In this document: piece after piece, positions 33,325 through 40,508 of the stretch
Layout: each line of letters opens with the position of its first letter
Numbering within the stretch: position 1 is the first letter of the stretch
Source: Lentisphaerota bacterium
GTDB taxonomy: Bacteria; Verrucomicrobiota; Lentisphaeria; Victivallales; Victivallaceae
Assembly (NCBI GenBank): GCA_015061545.1
Contig: SUWJ01000014.1
Location: 1 to 59,627, forward strand
Reading direction: 5' to 3'
DNA: 59,627 nucleotides
Translations under genes and position numbers: made by a program
The notes under the pieces: generated by a model
The model's input: the letters and a program-made list of their open reading frames with translations, nothing else
Databases searched by the model: none
Told to the model about the DNA's origin: nothing

Positions 33325-33983
33325 AAGAATACCTCGCGGGCTTTGCTTTTGATTTCAGCAGAAGCGGTAAAAGGTATTCTGGTGGTGTAACCGGCGCGGG
33401 CGGCAACGATCATCCTGGTGGGCCATGCGTAAATATCGGTGTTCCACTGGGTGACGGTGTCATTGTACAAAACTCTGGCGGCGGTGATCTCTTTTTGCAG
33501 ATAACTGTTCTGCTGAATGGCATCGGCGATGGCGGCGTGAGCTTTCAGGTCAGGATACGCTTCCACTTGCGGAAACAACCTGCCGAAGGCGGTATCCAGC
33601 TCTTGCGAAATGGCATTACGGTCGGCATCCGGATTGATTCCGCTGCGATATGCGGCAACGGCGGTCATAACATCTTTATCCAGATCAATGGCTTTTTCGA
33701 GCAATTTGGCAAGATTTTGCAGAATAACCACCCGCTGTTCCAGAAAATTATCAATTTGCGAGGCATCCGCCTGAATTTTCTGCTGCAACTGACGGAAGTA
33801 GTTAGCTGCATTGATCTTCATAAAGAGAAATACCACTCCGGGGATAATTCCGCAACACCAGAGCAGAATTTCAAACAAAACCGATCCGAATCCGATTTTA
33901 ACGGGCAGCTGCTTTTCGATTACATTGATATCTCTTCCGGCATTATTGGTGTAGTCGGTCAATTCGTTAAGTTCATTCGCCAT
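33321..33983 (-). CDS. LemA family protein
   Basis: A 220-residue LemA-type protein. A short N-terminal soluble part is followed by a membrane segment (VLFEILLWCCGIIPGVVFLFMK, about 33-55). Then comes the helical bundle with QLQQKIQADASQIDNFLEQR (family: VDVQLKRRxDLIPNLVE), LEKAIDLDKDVMTAVAAYRS, and the end AARVLYNDTVTQWNTDIYAWP. That ending matches the YNxxVxxYNxxIxxFP signature of LemA, whose function is unknown. AGGGGG precedes ATG 33983. It is coupled to the large membrane protein downstream. Upstream lie 182 nt with an exact direct repeat, then four membrane-protein genes on the same strand. Confidence 0.85.
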   Translation of the reverse strand: MANELNELTDYTNNAGRDINVIEKQLPVKIGFGSVLFEILLWCCGIIPGVVFLFMKINAANYFRQLQQKIQADASQIDNFLEQRVVILQNLAKLLEKAIDLDKDVMTAVAAYRSGINPDADRNAISQELDTAFGRLFPQVEAYPDLKAHAAIADAIQQNSYLQKEITAARVLYNDTVTQWNTDIYAWPTRMIVAARAGYTTRIPFTASAEIKSKAREVFF

Positions 33984-34046
33984 GGTTTTCCCCCTGCGTT
34001 AATGCGTTAAATTGTTATCAACAGCAGCGTGCTGCAAATGTATTGG

Positions 34047-34088
34047 AACAATGTAACACATCTATTGATTTTTGCAAACAATGTAACA
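34047..34088 (-). repeat. Direct repeat upstream of lemA, possible operator
   Basis: The 12-mer aacaatgtaaca occurs at 34047-34058 and again at 34077-34088, exactly 30 nt (three helical turns) apart, upstream of the LemA gene. A short palindrome (gcagcgtgctgc, about 34024-34035) lies closer to the start. Confidence 0.5.
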
Positions 34089-34165
34089 GTTTTTTTCGTT
34101 TCTTCAACGCAGGTGGATATACTTCTGTTATTTATGGCAGACTTTAACCGACACCCAACCGGTGA

Positions 34166-35308
34166 TTACGGATTTTTATCTTGACGGCGTTTTTTCAGAG
34201 CCATAATAAACATCGCAAGCCAGAGTGATCCGGCGAGGGTTTGAATTATGACAAACTGCCAGTAGATATTATTGCTTCTGCGGGTGAAATCTGGATAACT
34301 TACCAGATAAAAGTTCTCTTGCGGCTGATAAATCTGCGCGTTGCCGGTGAGCAATTTAAGCTTGATCAAATCTACCGGCGAATAGTATAAATAAGTGGAT
34401 TTGCCCAAATCCCAGCAGAGAAATTTGGCGGTGAAAAATTTTCCGCTGCACAACATTGGTGCATCAATAATGGTTTTTGATTTGTCATTTTCCAGCAATG
34501 CTGTATCGTGTGCCAGCAACGCCGATAAGGTTGTCTGATTTTCCGCTTTGCTGATTTCGGCAAGTGCCGTTTGCACATCGCAGCGTTCATACTGCAAAGA
34601 TGGCGTCTGCTTACTCCAATTAAAAAAATTCATCAAATAAAGAGCCAACACCACACCCCACATTATCCCGAAAAGCCAGCGACGCTGCACTTTACACGCC
34701 ACGGCCGCCAGCGGAAACAACCACGTCAACGAACACATCAAAAGTATAGTAAATCTGAAAAAACTCTTGTAAAACGGCAAAGTTGAATCAAACCGCCGCT
34801 TCCAGATATATTTATCTGAAACAACGCGACAATTCTCATTCCAAACGCTGAGGCAATACCGTTCAAAAACATCATCCAATGCAGACTGTTGAAAGTTTTT
34901 GTCAGGCGCTTTCAGATTAATGGTCAAAGCTCCGTAATTGCCGCGAGTTATAAAGAATCCCAGTTGTGTAATCTCTTCCTCCAGCCTCTGCCAAACACGG
35001 CAATATTTGAAAGGCAGCTTTTTCCCATCTGCACGCTGCTCCTGACACCCATCATATAATTTTTTCAAGCCGAAGTTCTTTTCGGCGATAAACATAAAAG
35101 CCTCATTTATATGAATATAGTCCGGCATATCATCGTTATGGATCATTTGCAGAGCCGATGCACCGCTGAAATAAATAAAAGAGAGGAATACCGCCCCCGC
35201 AAAAATAAAAAAATGGCAGGATTTTTTCCGGCGCAAGATCCACCACCCCGCCAGAAAGGGAATGCCGAAAATCACCAGATATACAATTATTGCTATTAAG
35301 ATACCCAT
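34166..35308 (-). CDS. Unknown five-helix membrane protein
   Basis: A 380-residue protein I do not recognise. Two membrane helices are at the N-terminus (GILIAIIVYLVIFGIPFLAG and FFIFAGAVFLSFIYFSGASA), then a soluble stretch of about 130 residues. A further helix pair lies near 190-235 (FRFTILLMCSLTWLFPLAAV), then a second soluble stretch of about 110 residues, and a last helix precedes a basic tail (KKRRQDKNP). The DNA is clearly more AT-rich than in the flanking metabolic genes. It is the last of four packed genes (3-nt gap to the next upstream gene) and precedes the lemA pair. Rather than an enzyme it looks like a structural or sensory membrane protein, but this is a guess. Confidence 0.6.
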   Translation of the reverse strand: MGILIAIIVYLVIFGIPFLAGWWILRRKKSCHFFIFAGAVFLSFIYFSGASALQMIHNDDMPDYIHINEAFMFIAEKNFGLKKLYDGCQEQRADGKKLPFKYCRVWQRLEEEITQLGFFITRGNYGALTINLKAPDKNFQQSALDDVFERYCLSVWNENCRVVSDKYIWKRRFDSTLPFYKSFFRFTILLMCSLTWLFPLAAVACKVQRRWLFGIMWGVVLALYLMNFFNWSKQTPSLQYERCDVQTALAEISKAENQTTLSALLAHDTALLENDKSKTIIDAPMLCSGKFFTAKFLCWDLGKSTYLYYSPVDLIKLKLLTGNAQIYQPQENFYLVSYPDFTRRSNNIYWQFVIIQTLAGSLWLAMFIMALKKRRQDKNP

Positions 35309-35311
35309 AAT

Positions 35312-35974
35312 TCACTTTTCCTTTTCTGTTTCCGGCTGCAAATTTTTTATGGCAATCAGGATTTTTTCGGAAGATTCTCTTTCATCCTCGCGGTTTTCGT
35401 AAGTATAGCGGAAATCTTTCAAATTTGCCCTGATCGCTTCGGATATTTGTTTATCACTTACATTTTCTTTGCGCTTCTGTTCAATAAGAGAGTAGGTTTT
35501 TTCCCGCAAAGCGTTTGAATCGCTTATATACCGCTTTTCTGAATGAGGCGTTTGTATATCCAGTATGCTAAATGCACAAAGCAGCGCCGCAATGGTTGAC
35601 ACATAACTGTACCAGCGGATTTTCAAATTCAGCACCACAAATCCGGCGATCACCATTAATAGCGAGATGCTCCCCCAAATGATACTTGCAGTATAACTTG
35701 GCATTGGCAGATATTCAATGTGCATGGTGTTACTGGCAAGCGTTTCAGATAATTCCGTAAAGAAATTCAACGCCCGTTTACCGGATTGGATATTGAAAGA
35801 GATGAAATCCAAACCACGGTAAATAAATGCCAAACCGATATTTATGATGCAGAAAAACACATAACCAACCAATCGCCCCCACCGGGGTATCCATTTCAAA
35901 GGAATCAGAAATCCCAGCAGGCAAAGCAAATAAATCAAAGCTCCGGCAAATAATGTTTCGTTAAAACTGCTCAT
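35312..35974 (-). CDS. Unknown four-helix membrane protein with helical tail
   Basis: A 220-residue protein I do not recognise. Four membrane helices occupy residues of about 8-150 (ALIYLLCLLGFLIPLKWI, YVFFCIINIGLAFIYRG, IIWGSISLLMVIAGFVVLNL and YVSTIAALLCAFSILDI). A charged helical tail of about 65 residues follows (LREKTYSLIEQKRKENVSDK). The start overlaps the stop of the upstream 67-codon gene (ATGA, 35971-35974), so the two are translationally coupled. AT-rich like its neighbours. Confidence 0.6.
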   Translation of the reverse strand: MSSFNETLFAGALIYLLCLLGFLIPLKWIPRWGRLVGYVFFCIINIGLAFIYRGLDFISFNIQSGKRALNFFTELSETLASNTMHIEYLPMPSYTASIIWGSISLLMVIAGFVVLNLKIRWYSYVSTIAALLCAFSILDIQTPHSEKRYISDSNALREKTYSLIEQKRKENVSDKQISEAIRANLKDFRYTYENREDERESSEKILIAIKNLQPETEKEK

Positions 35975-36174
35975 AATATGCTGTCCTTGAATATTATCCC
36001 CATAACCAATTCATAAATACGCTTGGATAATGCAATTATGAATAGTGTGCCGACAAATATTCTCCCCGGCAATGGCAGCGCCAGAAGAAATATCGACCAA
36101 ACCAGTAAAATGGTTATGATTATCAGTTGCTTTTTTATCATCTTACGATCATAGATATCCCATAATAAATTCAA
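35971..36174 (-). CDS. Small two-helix membrane protein
   Basis: A 67-residue protein with two membrane helices (QLIIITILLVWSIFLLALPL and IFVGTLFIIALSKRIYELVM). The start is uncertain. TTG 36174 overlaps the upstream stop in a TTGA arrangement, the same device as in the lemA pair; ATG 36141 inside the frame is the alternative and would give 56 residues. Its stop overlaps the start of the next gene. The tight packing on both sides supports it as a real gene rather than a chance frame. Confidence 0.5.
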   Translation of the reverse strand: MNLLWDIYDRKMIKKQLIIITILLVWSIFLLALPLPGRIFVGTLFIIALSKRIYELVMGIIFKDSIL

Positions 36175-36791
36175 CGCAAAGTTGCTGAAAAATAAAGCCG
36201 TTCCGCCTGACGGTCATAAATAACAGTTTCTCCGCAGTCACTGCCGTTATAACTGCTGAACATCAAGCCGTTTTCAACTTTTATAAAATCAGGCGCTGAT
36301 TGGTTATAATGAGCAGCAATAAGCGTTTTTGCCGTTTGCAAGGTCGCGGGGGTGGTGATTTCTTCCAGCTGCCAATTCTGCAATACTGCAACTTGCTTTA
36401 ATGCGGACTCTTTTATATCACCTTCAAAGAAATAATTGTTGTAATCGCGGTAAAATGCAGCATTTTGCAACAAGATTCCGCGCCCATTGTACGTTGGCAG
36501 ATTTTCACCTGTTTCAGGATTGTGTATACTGTGGGCAACGCAGATAAGCCAACCGGGGATACACATCAAACCGATACACGGAGCCGATCCCGCAAGCATT
36601 ACGGCAATCGTCAATATTTTCAAAATTGGCGGATGCAGATCTTGGGAAACTTTGATAACTATGCGCCCCATAAAATATATAGCATACCCCAAATTCCAAA
36701 AGATAATCAACTGAAAATCAATACAGCAGGCAATGATCATTGCCGCCAGCAGCGCGCCATGAATCAAACACTTTTTTTTATTGATTTTCAT
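36171..36791 (-). CDS. Unknown membrane protein with C-terminal soluble domain
   Basis: A 206-residue protein I do not recognise. Three to four membrane helices lie in the first 95 residues (LIHGALLAAMIIACCIDFQL, GYAIYFMGRIVI and ILTIAVMLAGSAPCIGLMCI). A soluble domain of about 110 residues follows (FYRDYNNYFFEGDIKESALK, TLIAAHYNQSAPDFIKVENG and a beta-rich end). It is first in the four-gene set. The upstream 235 nt show no convincing promoter. Confidence 0.6.
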   Translation of the reverse strand: MKINKKKCLIHGALLAAMIIACCIDFQLIIFWNLGYAIYFMGRIVIKVSQDLHPPILKILTIAVMLAGSAPCIGLMCIPGWLICVAHSIHNPETGENLPTYNGRGILLQNAAFYRDYNNYFFEGDIKESALKQVAVLQNWQLEEITTPATLQTAKTLIAAHYNQSAPDFIKVENGLMFSSYNGSDCGETVIYDRQAERLYFSATLR

Positions 36792-37026
36792 TGTAAGTTA
36801 ATATCCCGTACCTTGTGATAAGACGAGTTGTTTGACTGAAGTGCATCCAATCTTTTATTTTTCAGTAACCACGAAAAAATAAAAGTCAGACCCAATGCGT
36901 AATAAATTTACTATGGCAACGTTGATTTGTCAAATGGAAAAAGGATTTTTCGGGGGATGAAGGGGAAAAATCTACAAAATATTTGAATAATCGGTTTTTA
37001 TTGCTACCTTATAACAAAGTTACAGG
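36792..37026. other. AT-rich intergenic stretch before the four-helix-bundle gene
   Basis: The stretch separates the divergent membrane cluster and four-helix-bundle locus. It has long A and T runs and no convincing open frame, promoter pair, hairpin or repeat that I can see. Confidence 0.4.
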
Positions 37027-37107
37027 ATGGCGGTTAAATTTAGTGTGGAAGTCGATCACGAAAAAGCCCGGAAAGTTTTGAAAAAGTTGGAAATGAAAAA
37101 AATATGA
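37027..37107 (+). CDS. Possible 26-residue leader or relic peptide
   Basis: ATG 37027 follows ACAGG and opens a 26-residue frame, MAVKFSVEVDHEKARKVLKK then LEMKKI. Its TGA overlaps the ATG of the four-helix-bundle gene (ATGA). The coupling suggests a translated leader or the end of a decayed gene. The peptide matches nothing I recognise. Confidence 0.3.
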   Translation: MAVKFSVEVDHEKARKVLKKLEMKKI

Positions 37108-37670
37108 ACAATGAACAGAAATATTTAACATCACCCAATGGAGATTTCAAAACTTTGCTGACTTTCCGTAAAGCTCAGATAATTTATGATTTGACATTTT
37201 ACTTTGCGCATACTTTTTTGAATAGAACTGACCGCACTATCGATCAGATGATCCAAGCCGCCCGCAGCGGCAAGCAGAATATTGCCGAAGGCAGTGCCGC
37301 CGGAGTGACATCCATGGAAACAGCAATAAAATTGACCAATGTTGCAAAAGCAAGTTTTCAGGAACTGCTTCTGGATTATGAAGATTTCTTGCGGGTTCGC
37401 AACTTGCGCCAATGGAAAAAGAATTCTGTTGAGGTTGATTTTATGCGTAAAAAATCGGTTGATCCCAGTGTGCCGGATTAGTGGTTCGTTGAGTTAGGGA
37501 AAAGCCGACCTGCTGAAACTGTTGCCAATATGGTTATATGTTTTCTGCATCAGGAAGATTATTTACTGCAAGCTCAATTGAACGCTTTTGAGAAAAAATT
37601 TCTTGCTCAAGGCGGGTTCAAAGAACAAATGTTTTCTGCAAGATTAAAAGAGCGGAACAAAAACAACTGA
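37104..37670 (+). pseudogene. Four-helix-bundle (23S intervening-sequence/Avd-type) protein, interrupted by in-frame TAG
   Basis: The first 125 codons encode a typical member of the four-helix-bundle family found in 23S rRNA intervening sequences: RKAQIIYDLTFYFAHTFLNR, DQMIQAARSGKQNIAEGSAA, and ELLLDYEDFLRVRNLRQW. A TAG at 37479-37481 stops it. The same frame then continues without a stop for 62 codons, with clearly homologous C-terminal sequence: SRPAETVANMVICFLHQEDY, then LLQAQLNAFEKKFLAQGGFK, then TGA at 37668. The joined length (about 188) is that of intact family members. So there is one nonsense codon and no frameshift. Either a recent pseudogene or, less likely, readthrough; TAG ends other genes here. 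Family function is unknown (homologues assist diversity-generating retroelements, but none is present). Confidence 0.8.
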
Positions 37671-37731
37671 GAAGACTGAGAAGACTGAGAAGACTGTAAA
37701 TCAGTATTCATAGTATTCCCAGTATTCATAG
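37671..37731 (+). repeat. Short tandem repeats after the four-helix-bundle gene
   Basis: There are three 9-nt units, gaagactga, gaagactga and gaagactgt (37671-37697), continuing the aacaactga that contains the stop codon. They are followed by the 12-mer cagtattcatag at 37702-37713 and 37720-37731, 18 nt apart. All periods are multiples of 9. Confidence 0.75.
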
Positions 37732-37769
37732 CAAATCATTAGTGAGGAAACTTTACAAGTCCGCAGTTG

Positions 37770-37804
37770 CGCTGAGAATACCATGGGGAACGGTATTCTC
37801 AGCG
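37770..37804. repeat. Perfect 13-bp hairpin between the four-helix-bundle gene and htpG
   Basis: The arms cgctgagaatacc (37770-37782) and ggtattctcagcg (37792-37804) pair perfectly around a 9-nt loop. No T run follows on either strand, so a simple Rho-independent terminator is not obvious. It lies just downstream of htpG (minus) and of the repeat tract (plus). Confidence 0.7.
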
Positions 37805-37837
37805 GTCGGTTATTCCTGAAATAAAAAGAGGTTCGGC

Positions 37838-39706
37838 TTACTTCATCAATGCCGACACATTTTTGACAAATGCCAGCGGATCGGGCAGGGGACTGCCTTC
37901 CGTCAGCAACGCTTCGCCGTACAGTAGTTCGGTGTACTGCGCCAGCTTTTCCGAGGCAGGATCTTCGGCAATAAGTTTCTGCATTACTTCCACCACCGGA
38001 TGATTCGGATTAAGCTCCAATACCCGTTTGCTTTCCGGCGCGGGCTGGTTCATCGCTTTAAGCAGACGTTCCAGCTGCGGACTGATGCTGTTGCTTTCGC
38101 CCACCAGACAGCAGGCGCTGTCGGTCAGGCGGCGGGTCAGGCGCACCGCGGAAAGTTTATCCTGCAATTTCTCAAAAATATAATCCAGCAGCGCTTGATG
38201 CTGTTTGGTTGCTTCTTCCAGCGCCTTTTCTTCCGCATCAGGATCTTTTTCGATTTCCAGTTCGCCTTTATTGGCGCTTTTCAGGTACTTTTTGTCGTAC
38301 TGCATCATATTCTGCATGATGAACTCATCCACCGGATCGGTCATCAGCAATACATCGTAGCCTTTGCTGCGGAAGATTTCCAGGGCAGGACTTGCCAGTG
38401 CCAGCTGACGGCTTTCGGCGATGATGTAGTAAATATGTTCCTGTTCCGACGGCATGGCGTTGATGTATTCTTTAAGCGTGATAAGTTCACCCGGTTGCCC
38501 GTTCATGCTTTCGAACATCACCAGATCTTTGATCTTTTCCTGATTGGTTATATCCAGATGGATCCCTTCTTTGAGGATCTTGCCGAATTCTTTGAAGAAT
38601 TTTTTGTATTTATCCGGATCGCGTTCCAGCATCTTTTTAAGTTCGCCCAACACCTTGCCGGTAATGGAGCGTTTGATTTGTGCCAGCAGCGGATTTTCCT
38701 GCAGAATTTCCCGCGATACGTTCAGCGGCAGATCGCTGGAATCCACCACGCCCCGCAGAAAACGCAAATAATCCGGTACCAGAGCTTCGCAGTTGTCGGT
38801 GATAAATACCCGTTTGACGTAAAGCTGAAGACCTTTCTTCTGCAAATCGGGCATAAACAGATTGAACGGCATCTCTTCGGGTATATAGATGAGCGCCTTG
38901 AACTCGTTGGTGCCTTCGGCATTGATATTGATGGTGCTGAGCGGTTTGCCGCCGTGGGCAAGGTGTCCGAAAAAGGCTTCGTGTTCTTCGGCAGTAACTT
39001 CCGAAGAGTTGCGCAGCCAGATGGCTTTCTGACTGTTCAGGGTGCGAACTTCCACGGTTGTGGTCTTGTCTTCATTGGTTTTGGTAAAGGGCAATGTAAT
39101 GGGGTATTCGATAAAATCCGAATATTTACGCACGATTTCGGAGATCTTCCAGTTTTCCAGATAGATATCTTTATCGCCCTTGATGTGCAAGGTGATCGTG
39201 GTGCCGACTTCATCGCGCTTGATCTCTTCGATAGTGTACTCGCCCGTGCCGTTGGAACTCCAGCGGACGGCGGGAGCATCGCTGCCGCTGCGGCGGGTTT
39301 CGATCACCACTTCATCGGCAACCATAAAGGCGGAGTAAAAGCCGACCCCGAATTGACCGATCAGTTCCGGCGCGCCTGCATTTTGAGCGTCTTTAAGATT
39401 TTCCAGAAAGGCTTTGGTGCCTGATTTGGCGATGGTGCCGATATTTTCTTTGACTTCTTCGGCAGTCATCCCGATCCCGTTATCGGTAATAGAGAGCAGC
39501 CGTTTTTCTTTGTCGATTGTCAAATCGATCTTCCAGTCCCGGGTGAGTTTGTCATCGGTCAACGCGGCAAAACGCGCTTTATCCACAGCATCGGCGGCGT
39601 TGGCGATAAGTTCGCGCAAAAATATATCCGGATTGCTGTAAAGTGAATGGATCACCAGATCCAGCAGTTGTTTGACTTCGGCTTTGAATTGCATGGTTTC
39701 TGCCAT
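37838..39706 (-). CDS. htpG: Molecular chaperone HtpG (Hsp90)
   Basis: A 622-residue bacterial Hsp90. The GHKL ATPase motifs are in order: IFLRELIANAADAVDKARF (the ATP-metal asparagine near 36), ITDNGIGMTAEEV, GTIAKSGTKAFLE, and IGQFGVGFYSAFMVA. The middle domain has LPLNVSREILQEN with the catalytic-loop arginine. The C-terminal dimerisation domain is present and there is no insert. It acts in the cytosol in stress-related protein folding. AGGAGA precedes ATG 39706. No CIRCE element is seen upstream; a plain promoter-like pair is. Confidence 0.96.
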   Translation of the reverse strand: MAETMQFKAEVKQLLDLVIHSLYSNPDIFLRELIANAADAVDKARFAALTDDKLTRDWKIDLTIDKEKRLLSITDNGIGMTAEEVKENIGTIAKSGTKAFLENLKDAQNAGAPELIGQFGVGFYSAFMVADEVVIETRRSGSDAPAVRWSSNGTGEYTIEEIKRDEVGTTITLHIKGDKDIYLENWKISEIVRKYSDFIEYPITLPFTKTNEDKTTTVEVRTLNSQKAIWLRNSSEVTAEEHEAFFGHLAHGGKPLSTININAEGTNEFKALIYIPEEMPFNLFMPDLQKKGLQLYVKRVFITDNCEALVPDYLRFLRGVVDSSDLPLNVSREILQENPLLAQIKRSITGKVLGELKKMLERDPDKYKKFFKEFGKILKEGIHLDITNQEKIKDLVMFESMNGQPGELITLKEYINAMPSEQEHIYYIIAESRQLALASPALEIFRSKGYDVLLMTDPVDEFIMQNMMQYDKKYLKSANKGELEIEKDPDAEEKALEEATKQHQALLDYIFEKLQDKLSAVRLTRRLTDSACCLVGESNSISPQLERLLKAMNQPAPESKRVLELNPNHPVVEVMQKLIAEDPASEKLAQYTELLYGEALLTEGSPLPDPLAFVKNVSALMK

Positions 39707-39773
39707 AATCTTCTCCTGTGTTGGCGGACTCTGAATAAACAGACTCCTGATCTTTGATTTTTGTCACCGTCAA

Positions 39774-39801
39774 AAGATAACTCTTTTTTGTCATATTGCA
39801 A
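39774..39801 (-). promoter_or_regulatory. Possible promoter of htpG
   Basis: On the minus strand TTGCAA (39801-39796) and TATCTT (39779-39774) are spaced 16 nt, with about 67 nt of leader to the start codon. Confidence 0.35.
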
Positions 39802-39937
39802 GCAAATAACTTCTAATTCCGCACAATTTTGCCATTGCAGCGCTGCTTTTCCGCTCCGTTCCGCTGCCGGGAGAACAGCAGAAACTCCGGGCTGCAGAAT
39901 ATTGACGCCGGGAACCCAATAAAAATACCTCCTGAAC
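39802..39937. other. Remainder of the htpG-acyltransferase divergent intergenic region
   Basis: The two divergent genes are 311 nt apart. Beyond the two promoter-like pairs annotated on either side, this middle part shows only GC-rich short complementarities around 39850-39900 and no open frame or known RNA motif. Confidence 0.35.
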
Positions 39938-39965
39938 TTGAAAAAAAACAGAATAGTGCTATCTT
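39938..39965 (+). promoter_or_regulatory. Probable promoter of the CDP-glycerol module
   Basis: TTGAAA (39938-39943) and TATCTT (39960-39965), spaced 16 nt, lie about 50 nt upstream of the acyltransferase start at 40018. Confidence 0.45.
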
Positions 39966-40017
39966 ATAAACCGTAGTTGTATCGTATCCGGAACAATCAG
40001 ACAATCAAGGATGTTTC

Positions 40018-40506
40018 ATGCGTTTTTTCTTCAAGTTTCTGCAGCGTTTGCAGCAAGAGAAATGCCGGTTGGGCAACCGGTGGCGCCGGTTGTATTATCG
40101 CGGAATATTCGGTTCCTGCGGTCGTAAATTGCGCGTCGGCAGAGATGTTATCGTTACCGGGGCGCATTGCATACATGCCGGGAAAAATTTCAAGATCAAG
40201 GATAAGGTGATCATCCGGGCTTTGGGCGGGTTGACGGTCGGAGATGATGTTACCATTTCCAGTCTGGCAAGTATTCTGACAACAACTTTGATGATTGAGG
40301 ACGGCAAGCTGCTGGATAAGCACGTCGGCGCACCTGTCAAACTCGGCAACAATGTGTGGATTTGCGCCGGGGCGATCGTTTTGAGCGGAGTAACGATAGG
40401 CGATAATACGATTGTAGCGGCAGGGGCGGTGGTTACAAAAGATTTGGAAGGCGGCTGGGTCTATGCCGGAATTCCTGCCAAACCGGTCAAAAAATTGAAC
40501 TATTGA
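40018..40506 (+). CDS. Hexapeptide-repeat O-acetyltransferase (WcaF/NodL-like)
   Basis: A 162-residue acetyl-CoA-dependent acyltransferase of the left-handed beta-helix type. Hexapeptide repeats run from about residue 40 (LRVGRDVIVTGAHCIHAGKN) to VKLGNNVWICAGAIVLSGVT, IGDNTIVAAGAVVTKDL and the terminal YAGIPAKPVKKL, the standard ending of this enzyme class. It probably acetylates the surface glycan or its precursor. AAGGA precedes ATG 40018. The glycerophosphotransferase gene begins 2 nt after its stop, so the three genes of this module are one operon. Confidence 0.85.
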   Translation: MRFFFKFLQRLQQEKCRLGNRWRRLYYRGIFGSCGRKLRVGRDVIVTGAHCIHAGKNFKIKDKVIIRALGGLTVGDDVTISSLASILTTTLMIEDGKLLDKHVGAPVKLGNNVWICAGAIVLSGVTIGDNTIVAAGAVVTKDLEGGWVYAGIPAKPVKKLNY

Positions 40507-40508
40507 GT

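Noticed and set aside
37479-37481. Genome-wide reassignment of TAG to an amino acid
   Set aside because: The Sel1-repeat gene ends cleanly with TAG, and other genes do not read through TAG.
37104-37670. A diversity-generating retroelement, because of the Avd-like four-helix-bundle protein
   Set aside because: No reverse transcriptase, template repeat or variable repeat is visible anywhere near; the protein is better placed with the intervening-sequence type.
39707-39810. HrcA/CIRCE-type heat-shock operator ahead of htpG
   Set aside because: No TTAGCACTC-N9-GAGTGCTAA or close variant is present; only a general promoter-like pair is seen.
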